A stretch of DNA of 64,000 nucleotides, taken from Coenobita brevimanus (Eukaryota > Arthropoda > Malacostraca > Decapoda > Coenobitidae). Under the pieces are notes generated by a model, which did no database searches, had not been told where the DNA came from, and worked only from the letters and a program-made list of their open reading frames with translations. The translations under genes and the position numbers were made by a program. Of the stretch, positions 12,198 to 26,400 are shown piece after piece. Position 1 is the first letter of the stretch, and each line of letters starts with the position of its first letter. The stretch lies in the NCBI GenBank assembly GCA_032717465.1, contig CM064657.1, positions 19,750,232-19,814,231 of the forward strand, in the 5' to 3' direction.

Positions 12198-12305
12198 TCC
12201 CTAAGTGTCAAGTGGGGTTGGTGGAGGATTAGTGCCCCTCCCTGTAAAACAATTAACTCTAAGTCCTTGGCCACCCCGTTTGGGATAGATGGAGTCTGGC
12301 AATAA
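12079..12305 (+). mobile_element. 5S rRNA-derived SINE, full length (SINE3-like)
   Basis: The first 119 bases (12079-12197) align end to end with animal 5S rRNA: GCCAACGGCCATACCACG at the start, AGCAACGTTGGGT in the A-box region, TTAGTACTTGGATGG and GACCGCCTGGGAACACC in the C-box region, and GTTGGCA at the end. About 70 unrelated bases follow. Then 12267-12303 matches the LINE B 3' terminus, and AATG repeats close the element. It interrupts the LINE E coding region. This is a Pol III-transcribed SINE architecture, not a functional 5S gene. Confidence 0.88.
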
Positions 12306-12857
12306 ATGAATGAAACAATTGGATGGAAAGCTTTCGGTAAACATCGAGACATTATGAAAAGTAGCTTGCAAGTGTGTATGAAACGATAAGTATATAATGA
12401 ATGTAAAACTCCAGCTATGACGTATGGTTGTGAGACCTGGAAACTGACAAAATCGATGGAAAATAAATTAATCCGTTCTCAGAGAACAATGGGAAGATCA
12501 ATGTTGGGAATATCTTTAACAGACAGGAAAAGATCATCTTGGGTGACAGAGCAGACTATAGTCAACGATATTATAAAAGTTATAAAAGTACAGAAATGGA
12601 GGTGGGCAGGCCACGTAGCAAGATTGTGGGATAAGCGATGGAGCAAGAGGTTGACTGACCGGACACCAAGAGATTGTAAACGTAGCAGAAATAAGTCAGA
12701 CAGGAGATGGAGAGATGAGACAGAGAAATTTCCAGAGAAAACGTGCCAAAGATTGGCTCCGCCAAGGAATTCGTGAAGAAGGCTGGGGGAGGCCTTTGTT
12801 CAACCGTAGACTTGTAATGGTTGATGATATATATATATCATCATCATCATCATCATC
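12306..12857 (+). pseudogene. RTE-like LINE E C-terminal domain and tail
   Basis: Coding resumes directly after the SINE (an IGWKAFGKHRDIMKSSL stretch). It runs through MTYGCETWKLTKSMENKL, WRWAGHVARL and RLTDRTPRDCKRSR to RRWRDE, the usual RTE C-terminal order. The last segment (DWLRQGIREEGWGRPLF) lies in another frame after 12776. The 3' end is a TATATATCATCATCATC-type simple tail at about 12826-12857. Confidence 0.85.
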
Positions 12858-13385
12858 CGGACCTCCTTTCCCACCTAAGGGCAGAGTGAGGAGTAGCAAC
12901 GTCCAGACGGCTGGAGTCAATCAGGACGTTGTCATGTTAAAAATGGGTGCCAAATCCCTGATAATGTACTTCTTTCCACAAAATTCATCCAGCCAGGTCG
13001 ATGTCTCGTCAGTTCACTAGCTCCCCCCCCCCCCCCCCGACTTCCATACCTTTTTTTCTCACACTCTCATTCACCATATCCCTCCACCTTCTCGGTCTAT
13101 CTTGCTTCCTCCCTCCTTCAGATTCACTCGGATATACCATTTTCACCACTCTGTTGTTACACATTCTCTTCACATGACCATACCATCTCAGTAAACTCCA
13201 CAGACTTCCTCACTCCGCATCTTTCACGAATCACATCATTTCGTATCCTGTTCACACTCTGTACTCCACATACATTCCTCAGCAGTCCCATCTCCACCAT
13301 TTTCACTCTTGAGTTTCCACTTTCATACCACACCATAGTCGCACATCCATATGTTAAAGATGGCACAAACACTCCTTCATGTAAG
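12858..13385 (-). pseudogene. LINE family C, C-terminal coding part and 3' UTR
   Basis: On the minus strand, from 13385 downward, the protein reads LHEGVFVPSLTYGCATMVWYE, then MGLLRNVCGVQSVNRIRNDVIRERCGV, a family-typical C-terminal domain. Noncoding sequence follows to 12858. It is the downstream half of the element that resumes at 16756-19225, the two being separated by LINE F copy 1. Its tail meets the tail of LINE E head-on at a (CAT)n run. Confidence 0.75.
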
Positions 13386-14159
13386 CTTTTTATTTTATGC
13401 AAGAACGAAGGAACCAAAGCCCAGGAGCCTGCAATACCGTTCGTTCCAAAAAATAAAAAATAAAAACAATACAAAAGAGAGCCAAATTCAAGATCCGTTA
13501 TTTCGAGATGCCTGGATACACTGCGTTTGAAAGACTGGAGATCATAGGAAGAAGGAAATACAGCCAGAGGAAGACAGTTCCAGAGTTGACCTATTGCATA
13601 AATGAAGGACTGGGAGTAACGGTTAACTTTTGCATTAGAGAGTTGGACAGAAAAGGGATAAGAGTTTGTTGCTAGACGGGTGCGTAGCACCCGTCCTAGA
13701 ACTGGAGGGTTGCAAGCAGAAAGTTCAGAGGAGCAGTGACCATTGAAGTGGCGATAGAAAAGAGATAAAGATGCAACAGTGTGGCGAAGAGACAGAGGTT
13801 GAAGGGAGGCAGTAAGAGGAGGCGAGTTAATGAGACAAAAAGCTCCACCCTATTGAGAAGAGCTGTATGTGGGGAGCCTCCCCACACATGAGAGATGAGC
13901 TTTACACAGGGGCGAACAAAACCCGTGTATAAAGTCAACAACTGTGTAGGGGTAAAGTGCGGAGTCGGCTTAGCACACCTAATCTCCTCGAAGCATATTT
14001 CACAAGAGATGTAATATGATCTTTCCAAGATAAGTCCCGAGTGAATGAAACCCCAAGCATGTTCAAGGATGATGCAGTACTGAGCCCGATATTATTAAAC
14101 ATTAGTGGGTACTCCTGAGGAAAATTGTGTCGTGTTGATAGGTGTAAATACTTAGTCTT

Positions 14160-14819
14160 TCATGCATTAAGAATAACCAGATTAATTTTACCCCAGTCAT
14201 AGATACTAGCCAGGTCAGACATTAAGTCTGCTATTGCCTCATCCCTTGTTTGTTGAAGTAACTGCTGAGACAGACACTGCGGGAACAGAATGGAAAGGTG
14301 AATGGTGGAATCAGCAGTGTACGAATGGATAGGGTTAGATGTACAGGTTAGGAGGTCATTGAGGAACAAAAGGAAGAGAGTTGGTGATAGGACAGAGCCC
14401 TGAGGAACACCACTGTTGATAGATCTAAGAGAAGAACGATGGCCGTCTACAACAGTGGCTATAGAACGACCAGAAAGGAAGCTATAGATGAAGGCACAGA
14501 TAGATGGATAGAAACCGTAAGTGGGCAGTTTGGAAATTAAAGATTTATGCCAGACTCGATCGAAAGCCTTTGAGATGTCAAGTGCAATGGCAAAGCGTTT
14601 GCCAAAGTCCCGAAAGGAGGATGACCAGGAGTCTGAAAGGTAGGTGAAAAGATAGTCAGTGGAGCGTCCCTGACGGAACCCATACTGACGATCAGAAGGA
14701 AAGTTGTGATAGGAAAGTTGCTTTAAAATTTTTCTGATAAGAATAGACTCGAAAACTTTTGAGACACAGGATGTTAAAGCAATTGGACGATAGTTAGAGG
14801 GTTGAGAATGGTCACCCAT
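14160..14819 (-). pseudogene. LINE F reverse transcriptase core (copy 1)
   Basis: A continuous 219-codon frame with the RT motifs in order: NYRPIALTSCVSKVFESI, QYGFRQGRSTDYLF, ALDISKAFDRVWHKSLISKL, then SGVPQGSVLSPTLFLLFLNDLL. The catalytic motif reads TADS where YADD is expected, so the enzyme is dead. The frame ends at 14160, and thumb and C-terminal sequence continue in other frames to about 13690. The start at 14819 is internal and not a real initiation site. Confidence 0.88.
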
Positions 14820-15042
14820 CTTTGGGACTGGCTGAATGAGAGCAAACTTCCAGCAAGAAGGAAAGGTACAAGTTGAAAGACAAAGGAGAAAGAGTTAACA
14901 TAGGCAGGGTGTAAGCACAGAAGCACAGTTCTTGAGGACAACAGGAGGGACTCCATCAGACCCATATGCCTTCTTAGTGCTGAGGCCAGTGATGGCAGAA
15001 AATACATCAGCTGAAGAAATTTTAATGTCAGCCATGAGGAAG

Positions 15043-16140
15043 TCAGAGGGGGGAAAGTGATGTAGGAACAGCACAGGAATCGTCTAAGGTGGAACTGTAG
15101 GAGAGAGTCTGAGTGAAGAGATCTGCTTTATCAGTAGAAGAAGTAGCTACGGAGCCATCAGAGTAGAAAAGAGGAGGGAAAGATGATGAGGTAAAGTTGC
15201 TAGAAGGGTTTTTGGCAAGGTCCCAGAACGATCTGGAAGAATTCGAGTTGGAGAGATGAGAGCATTTAGTACAGATGAAATTATTTTTAGCAGTGCGAAG
15301 AAGATGTGATTCAGGGATGTTTTGGCTCTGGCACATTTTATAGGCCCTCTCCTTGTTGGGACAGCATTAGAACAAGCGTGATTTAACCAAGGCTTTCTTG
15401 CATTAGTCAAAAGATATGAGGAGGGAATGCATGCTTCTATGCCCGAGAGAATAACCACCGTAATGCGTAAGGCACACTCAGATGGCTCCCGGCCATGGAA
15501 GCAATAATCATTCCAGGGAAAATCAAAGAAGTACTGCCTGAGGGCCTTCCAATCTGCAGCTCCTAAGTGCCACAGTCAACGTTTCTTTGGAGGGTCTACA
15601 GGCTGTACTGGAGCGATAGGACAAGTCAAGGTAATAAGGTTGTAATTGGAGGAGCCCAATGGAGAGAAAAGATTAACAGTGTAAGCAGAAGGATTAGTTG
15701 TAAGAAGGAGGCCAAGTATGTTGGAGCTCTCTCCAAGGCGGTCAGGGATATGGGTAGGGTGCTGTACAAGCTGCTCTAGGTCATTAAGGATAGAAAAGAT
15801 GTAGGCTTGTTCACCAAGTTGATCAATGAAAAGAGAGGAGAGCAAAAGGTGATGGTGAACATTGAAATCTCCTAGAATGGAGATTTCAGAGAAAGGAGAA
15901 ATGAATAGAATGTGCTCCATCGTAGAAGTAAGATAGTCGAAGAATTTTTGATAGTAGAATTAGGGGATAAGTAAACAGTGCAGATATATTTAGTCAGAGA
16001 ATGACAGGAAAGCCGAAGCCAGAGAGTAGAGAATTCAGAAGAATCAATTTCAGGAACACGAGAGCAAGATAAGTCGTTGCGTGCATATACACAACAGCCA
16101 CCTTTGGTTTTGAAATAAATATAGAGAAAGTAGGAGGAAA
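15043..16140 (-). pseudogene. LINE F endonuclease and linker (copy 1)
   Basis: Minus-strand frames contain the endonuclease motif ISILGDFNVHHH (about 15876) and a terminal motif degraded to GSSNYNLITL (about 15640; copy 2 keeps SDHNLI). A linker with a SRSFWDLAKN segment leads to the RT. Several stops break it. The start at 15920 is internal. Confidence 0.75.
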
Positions 16141-16489
16141 ATGAAAAGGGTTTGCTGTCAGTTGCCTTATACAGGTGAGTCTCTGTCAGGAACAGAGGGT
16201 GAGGTTTAGAGGAGGAGAGGTGGTGCTCGACAGGGAGAAAGTTAGAGGAAAGACCGCGAAAGTTGCAGAAATGAAGAAGTGAATCGGACAGTGGATCATG
16301 GATTTGGCTCTCTCCTGTATTTTGTTTTTCTCATGGAAGGAACAGTTATTGCGGGCTGGTAGCCTTTGGTTCCTCCTTCCTCGCATTAAAAAAAAATAAA
16401 AAAATAAAAAGGCATCTCGTTGAGTCGTCACCGGGAGAGGAGCGAATGGGTGCATTTATGGTCCCCCTCCTGGGGACTCCGAGGCCTGG

Positions 16490-16492
<3 letters not shown>

Positions 16493-16527
<35 letters not shown>
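16493..16527. repeat. (GT)n microsatellite in LINE F leader
   Basis: A GT array of about 35 bases followed by T7. F copy 2 has no such array at the equivalent site near 26600. Confidence 0.95.
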
Positions 16528-16530
<3 letters not shown>

Positions 16531-16589
16531 TTTAAGGATGTGTAGTGTGTATTGTGCATGTAGATTGGTGTTGATAGTTTGAGAAACTT

Positions 16590-16757
16590 GTATTGGAGAG
16601 CATGCTGGCCTACTCTCTGTGTTACTGAAACAATGAAAAAGTTCAGCAAAGGAGGATGGTCAGGAACTAGGCCCGAGGGATGATGAAACGGGAGCTCCAG
16701 CTCTACCTGTCATCAGCTTACCATCCACCTTGGGAGTACGGGCCTGATTGCCTGTTG
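16590..16757 (-). promoter_or_regulatory. LINE F 5' leader module
   Basis: This block is closely matched at 26698-26872, the 5' end of F copy 2. It is more distantly matched at 61736-61895, upstream of LINE D. Shared pieces on the plus strand include TGCTGG.CTACT, TCAGCAAAG, GGGAGTAC and GGTGCTACAG. It may be a 5' UTR promoter unit, but no function is shown. Confidence 0.5.
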
Positions 16758-19225
16758 CTACAGTTTCTTATCAAGGCCTTCATAGCACCAGCTACTTACC
16801 TTCCTTGTGTCACTCTACTTGCCACTTCTTTTGCACATTTTCCTCCCTTTCCTTTCACTGTACCCAGGTATTTGAACTCGCTCACCAATTCCAGTCTTTC
16901 CCTATTCACTGTAACATCACACTAAGAGTCAAGTTCTCTCTCAATTATCATCACTTTACTCTTTTCTACATTTACTTTCAAGGCACGACACTCACAAACA
17001 TCAGCAAAACTCTGCACTTGTCTACTAAGCTCTTGTCCTGTATTTGCAAGTAGCATGGCATCATCAGCATACAACAATTTTGAGATATTCCATCCATCAC
17101 TATTCATTACCAACGCCTTTCCTCTCTCCATTACTCGTGTTTTTACTTCTCTCATTACCCCATCCATATACATAATGAGCAACCATGGGGACATCACACA
17201 ACTTGTCGCATACCCACATTGATCGTGAACTTAGATGCCCATTTACCCTTACACATGCCTCACTACCTTCATAAAAACTCTTGATGGCATCTAGCAGCTT
17301 ACCATCAACACCGAATATGCGCAAAACCTTACATAATCCCTCTCTGTCTACTTTGTCGTATGCTTTTTTGCAGATCCATGAATACCAGAAACACCTTATT
17401 GTCCTTCTCACAAGCCTTCTCCACTCTCTGTCTCACTGCAGATATTTGATCCACACATCCTCTGCCACTCCTAAAGCCATCCTGTTTATTACTCGCTAGG
17501 ACTTATATCTCTCTTACTCTCTCTATAATAGTTCTTCCATATACCTTCCCTACAACACTCAAAAAACTTATGCCATGATAATTCTTGAACTCATTTAGCT
17601 CACCTTTATTTTTGTACAGGGGTACAATCACAGCCTTTTTCCACTCTGCTGGCACAATTTCATTCATCCATGCCTTCTTGCATATCTCCAAAAGCACTTC
17701 ATTTCGCTCTTTCCACTACACTTAATCATCTCTGCATACGCATCATCTCTCAGCTGCTTTCCCATTTTTCAGCTGCTTCACAGCGTTCTTCACCGCTGTG
17801 AATGTCATATTTCCTGGCATTCCTTCTCTGTACACCCACAAAACCAATCATGTTTACAGCGGTTCTGCTTTCTTTATTCTCATTCATCGTACTTTCAAAA
17901 TATTCTTTCTATCTGGTCCTTACTTCATCCCCACGGGTTAATGATCTGCCAATTACATCCACACTTTCCTATTTCTTTCCGTTTCAGTTCTACATTTCCT
18001 CACCTCTTTCCAGAATAACTTCCTATTTTCGGAGTAATTTGCATTAATTTTTCTTCCTAGATCATCATTTACCTCCTTCTTTTTCCTCTTCACTAGTCTC
18101 TTTACGTGTATCTTCTTCTCAGTATATTCAGTTAGTTCAATTGAACCCCTGTCCTGTAACCACTCTAGCCACTTCCTCCTCCTTTCCTCCACTGTTCTTC
18201 TTACCTCTTCATCCCACCATGCCGTACCTTTTTTGTTGTTGCTCTTGCCGCACCACACACCGCTTTAGCATACCTAACTAAGCAGTCTCTATATGCATTC
18301 CACAAGCTGTCTAGATCCATTTCATTCCAAATCACTGATTCCAAGTCCTTCCCTTCTGTGGTCCTGTATTCATCTGCCATTTCGTTGATCCTCAGCTTCT
18401 TGTCTTTCCGTCTTCCTCCCTGACTGCTCCTCTCTCCCCTGGTCCACCTCACTCCTCTATGTTTGATCTTGCACACCACAGTTATAATTATTATCTGGCA
18501 GTCCTCCACATCGTCCTCTCACTGCCCTCTTATCAGCAACCATTCCCAGCATCGACCTCTCTACGAGCACGTAATTGATCAGGCTCCTTTCAGCATGATC
18601 TCTCATCCCTCTATACTATACATTTTTATGTGCATCTTTGTGTTTGAAATACGAGTTACAAATGCACAACCTCCTTTCCTGACATATATGCTTCAATCGC
18701 TTCCCATTATCATTTTCTCCTGGTATTCCACTACAACCCATTATGTCATCCTTATGGCCAGTGCCTGCTCTTCCATTCATATCACTCATTACGATCATTT
18801 TACAGCTCCTAGGCATTTCTTCCACTGCTTCCTCCAGCTCATTCTAAAACCTGTCTTTCTCTCTCTTGCTCCTGGCATTACATGGTGCATACGCTACAAT
18901 GACTGCCACTTTCACCTTCTCATACTTGAACTTGACATCTCGAGCTGACACATTTGTAACCTCTCATACCGCTCTGCCACACCTCATTCTTCAACAAAGC
19001 AACTCCCTCCTTGCAACTTCCTTTCCCATTCATCCCCAATCTTACACATTTCACACCCTCCCACTCCTCCACATCACACCCTTTCATCTTTGTTTCACAC
19101 AATGCCATGAAGGCATATCTCGTACTCTTGAACACATTCACCACTTCCACCCATTTGCTCTCCTCACTCACACCTCTCACATTCCACATGGCCATGCAAA
19201 TCTGCCCATTTGGTTAGGGTCTTGG
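16756..19225 (-). pseudogene. LINE family C endonuclease and reverse transcriptase
   Basis: On the minus strand from 19195 the endonuclease begins MAMWNVRGVSEESKWVEVV and continues ALCETKMKG. Next are MIVMSDMNGRAG (about 18790) and KTSS-type linkers, then RT: EWKKAVIVPLYKNKGELNEF (about 17640), ICKKAYDKVDREGLCKVL (about 17370), a MSPWLLIMYMDG motif B and the catalytic LLYADDAMLLA (about 17050). The RT catalytic pair is intact, but stops and frameshifts break the polyprotein. It ends at 16756, where LINE F is inserted, and continues at 13385. Confidence 0.85.
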
Positions 19226-19304
19226 GCAGGTATTGGGCCCTCCGAGGCTCTCCAAAACATTTGCCATGATTGATTTTAGATAGGAGAATCTAGGGGACAC
19301 TTAA

Positions 19305-19955
19305 CCCTGCCAAAAACCCCGGTTATGTGGTTACCACCCAGGGTAGTAAATGGTTTCATGGGTACAGGAAACCATTTGGCTTGTCACTCAGTGTAGAAAC
19401 CATAAGGCATCCTTACATTAAGTGAGTGGATGATGGGCGCCCCCACCTACCATCGTCCACTCATTATCATCTTATCCTGTGTTGCCCCATGAGAAGCGTA
19501 GGATCCCGGGACTAGGCAAGTTAGGCCTGACATATAAGATGAGAGTGACCAGCCTCACTCATCCTTGAGTGGCAATACGTGAGCAATAAACCCCAACCAT
19601 TCCTTGGATATGGAAACCTGCACAGGCTTAATCCGATTGGAGCGCCGTAATTACCCACTCCATAATTTTGTTATATGGTTAACAACCAGCGCAGTATCTT
19701 AAATGGTTTCCATTTAGCTTGTCACTCAGTGTAAAGTCACTCATAGGTAGAAGGAAGGGGAAAGAATGAAGGAAAAAAGAGACAGAAAAGGAAGTGTAGA
19801 GTCACCCGTAAGCATAAGGAAGAGGAAGGAATGAAGGAAAGATAGACAGAAGAGGACGGAAGGAAAGGAGGAAGGAAGGGAGGAAAGAGCAGTCACCCGA
19901 GAGCAGCACTACATCGAGTGAGTGGATGAGGAGCGCCGTCACCTACCACTATGTA
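19305..19955 (-). mobile_element. SINE-like repeat S1, one full copy plus a second partial copy in tandem
   Basis: On the minus strand, 19955 to about 19430 matches S1 at 4831-5278, including the pyrimidine tract, the TGGTAACCA-type block and the tRNA-like part. At about 19455 the S1 left end starts again (GGTAGGTGGGGGCGC) and runs to about 19305 without the pyrimidine tract. The second unit is therefore a partial, deleted copy in the same orientation. Confidence 0.6.
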
Positions 19956-20495
19956 GTTTCACTTTTATTTATTAAAGGAACAAATCTTATTTTATAATCA
20001 TCTCAGAAACACGAACATCATCAGTCTTAAAACACTCATTTGTTTTGGTACACTTTGTAGACTGTTTTAATTTCTTTAACTTTTAATTCTACACAGTATT
20101 GTTTGTCTGTGTTTGTCTGTCTGAAGTGCACTGCAAAGCCGTACCTTCTCTTCGGAATGAGTGTGATAGTTAAAGTGGTAAATTACTCCTCCTGATGTTG
20201 GCATGTGAGGGGCAGTGTTCTATTGACTGTGTGTGTCAGGGCCTGTTGAGACTTCGTGGCACTTTCTTTTGCGATTTATTCTACATGTAACACATAAACA
20301 CTTTCAAGTATGTTTATAATGCATATATAAATAGTTTGCATCAAAAATATATATTAGAAAATAATGAGGTTGAATGTACTTAAGACATTGCTGTGGAAAA
20401 GATGTTGTAAAATTTCCAGTCACTCAGAGTCTACACTGTCATTGATAATTGTATTCAAATTAAGAACATATGCTGGCAGTATCTACTTTATATGT
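19956..20495. other. Unassigned AT-rich stretch
   Basis: No element or gene recognised. The open frame 20364-20816 has no domain I know and overlaps a tRNA-like relic on the other strand. Confidence 0.4.
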
Positions 20496-20507
20496 ACGCC
20501 ATGGTTA

Positions 20508-20575
20508 GCTCTGAACCCAGACTTTGCCTGCAGGCTAGGAAGTGACAACAATAACCTCTGTACCAACTGGGCTCA
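20508..20575 (-). repeat. tRNA-like relic (A and B boxes)
   Basis: On the minus strand TGAGCCCAGTTGG (20575-20563) resembles a tRNA D-arm/A box, and GGGTTCAGAGC (20518-20508) resembles a degenerate T-arm/B box. The spacing suits a tRNA. The arms do not all pair, so this is a SINE head or tRNA pseudogene rather than a working tRNA. Confidence 0.45.
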
Positions 20576-23466
<2,891 letters not shown>

Positions 23467-23469
23467 TTA

Positions 23470-26400
23470 GGGCGCGTCCACATGTGTACTCGAACATGTG
23501 TTGACAACAAATCTGGCAACATGTTTGGATACATGTATGCAACATGTTACAGTGCAGCTGCAAACCTCCTGGCAGCAGAGTTTTTTTTTTTTTTTTTATG
23601 CAAGCAAGAAGGAACCAAAGGCCAGGAGCCCAAAAACCGTTCCCTCCAAGAAAACAAAAACAAAAACAAAACAAAAGAGAGCCAAATTCAAGATCCGTTT
23701 ATTAAGGGATGCCTGGACACACTGCGTTTGAAAGACTGGAGATCATAGGAAGAACGAAATACAGACAGAGGGAGACAGTTCCAGAGATGACCTGTTGCTT
23801 AAATGAAAGACTAGAAGTAACGGTTAACTATTGCATTAGAGAGCTGGACGAAAAAGAGATGAGAGTTTATTGCTAGGCGGGTGCTACGCGCCCGTCGTAG
23901 AGGTGGAGGGATACAAGTAGACAGTTCAGAGGAGCAGTGACCATTGAAGCAGTGACAGAAAAGAGATAAAGATGTAATAGTGCGGCAAAGAGACAGGTTG
24001 AAGGGAGCCACTAATACTAGGGGAGTTAATGAGACGATAAGCCTTTGACTCCACCATATTGAGAGGAGCTGTATGTGGGGAGCCTCCCCACACATGAGAG
24101 TTGAACTTTACACAGGGGCCAATAAAACCTATGTATAAAATCAACAACTGTGCAGGGGTAATGAAGGTATGGAGTCGGCTTAGCACATCTGATCTCTTGG
24201 AAGCAGATTTTACAAGAGATGTACGATCTTTCCAAGATATGTCCCGAGTGATTGAAACCCCAGGCATGTTGAAGGATGATGCAGGATTGAGCCCGATATT
24301 ATTAAACATCAGTGGGTATTCCTGTGGAAGATTTTGTCAGGTTAATGGGTGTAAGAACTGAGTCTTTGATGCGTTAAAAACATCAAGATTATTTTTACCC
24401 CAGTCAGAGACACGAGCCAAGTCAGACACTAGGTGTGCCATAGCCTCATCCCTTGTTTGTTGAAGTAACTGCTGTGATGGACGGTGTGGGAACCGAAGGG
24501 AAAGGTGAAGAGTGGAATCATTAGCGTACGAGTGGATAGAGTTAGAAATACAGCTTAGGTCATTGACGAATAAAAGGGAGTCGGTGATAGGACAGAGCCC
24601 TGAGGAACACCACTCCTGATAGAGCTAGGAGAAGAATGATGGCCGTCTACAACAGTGGCTATACAATGACCAGAAAGGAAGGCATAGATAGAAGGATAGT
24701 AACCATAAGAGGGCAGTTTCAACATAAAAGATTTATGCAAGACTCAATCGAAAGCCTTTGAGATGTCAAGTGCAATGGCAAAGCTTTCGCCAAAGTCCCG
24801 AAAGGAGGATGACCAGGAGTCTGAAAGGCAGGTGAAAAGATTGACAGTGGAACGTCCCTGATGGAACACATACTGACGATCAGAAAGAAGGTTGTGTTAG
24901 GAATGATGCTTTAAATTGTTTTTTGTTAAGAATTGACTCGAAAACTTTTGAGACACAGGATGTTAAAGCAATTGGACGATAGTTAGAGGGTTGAGAATGG
25001 TCACCCTTCGTTCGGACTGGCTGCATGAGAGCAAACTTCAAGCTAGAAGGGAAGGTACAAGTTGATAGACAAAGGCGAAAGAGTTTACTTAGGCAGAGTG
25101 TAAGCACAGAAGCACAGTTCTTTAGGACAACAGGAGGGACTCCATCAGGCCCATATGCCTTGTTTGAGGCCAGTGATGGCAGAAAATACATCAGCTGAAG
25201 AATTTTAATGTCAGCCATGAGGAAGTCTGAGGGGGGAAGTGAGGGAGGAACAGCACCGGAATCGTCTAAGGTGGAATTGGAGGAGAAAGTCTGAGTGAAG
25301 AGATCCGCTTTATCAGTAGAAGTAATATCTACAGAGCCATCAGAGTAGAAAAGAGGAGAGAAGGATGATGAGGTAAAGTTGTTAGAAAGGTTTTTGGCAA
25401 GGTCCAAGAAGGAGCGGGAAGAATTCAAGTTGGAGAGGTGGAAGCACTTAGCACGGATGAAATTATTTTTAGCAGAGCGAAGAACACACTTAGCACAATT
25501 CGGGGCAGAAACATAAAAAAGTTGTGATTCAAAGGTGGGTTGGCTCTGTTACCTTTTATAGGCCCTCTCCTTGTTGTGGACAGCATTAGAACAAGCGTGA
25601 TTGAACCATGGCTTTCTTGCATTAGTCAAAGGATATGAGAATGCAATGTATGCTTCCATGTCCGAGAGAATAAACTATAATGAGTAAGGCACTCTCAGAT
25701 GGCTCCCGGCCATGGAAGCAACAATCATTCCAGGGAAAATCAAAGAGAGTACTGCCTGAGGGCCTCTTAATCTGCATCTTCAAAGTGCTACAATCGTCGT
25801 TTCTTTGAAGGGTCCACAGGCTGCACCGGAGCGATAGGACAGGTTAATGCAATAAGGTTGTGATCGGAGGAGCCCAACAGAGAGAAAAGATTAACAGTGT
25901 AAGCAGAAGGATTAGTTGTAAGGAAGAGGTCAAGTATGTTGGAGCTCTCCAAGGCTGTCAGGGATACGGGTAGGTTCTGTACAAGTTGCTGTAGATCATT
26001 AAGGATAGAAAGGATGAAGGCTTGTTCACCAGGTGGATCAGTGAAAGGAGAGGAGAGTCAAAGGTGGTGGTGAGAGTTGAAATCTCCTAGAATTGAGATT
26101 TCAAAGAAAGGAGAAATGGATAGAATGTGTTCCATCATAGAAGTATGATAGTCGAAGTATTTTTCATAGTCAGTAGAATTAAGGGATAAGTAAACAGCAC
26201 TGATATATTTAGTCACAGAATGACAGGAAAGCCGAAGCCGGAGATTATAGAATTCAGAAGAATCAAGTTCAGGAACACAAGAGCAAGTCGTTTCGTACAT
26301 ATGCACAATAGCCACCTTCGACTTTGAAATAACTGTAGAGATAGTAGGAGGTTACAGAAAAGGGTTTGCTGTCATTTGCCTCAGACGGCTGAGTCTCAGT

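Larger units (their letters stand above)
13386..16755 (-). mobile_element. LINE family F, near-complete copy 1
   Basis: A minus-strand LINE about 3.4 kb long with a T-rich start (its 3' A-rich end) near 13387. In its own direction it carries a leader with a GT array, an APE endonuclease, RT and a C-terminal domain. Copies 2 (23581-26872) and 3 (33499-37460) share the same 3' end, with GGTTCCTTC.TGCATAAA on the minus strand. It sits inside LINE C. Motifs resemble Jockey/CR1-group elements, but I cannot assign the clade firmly. Confidence 0.85.
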
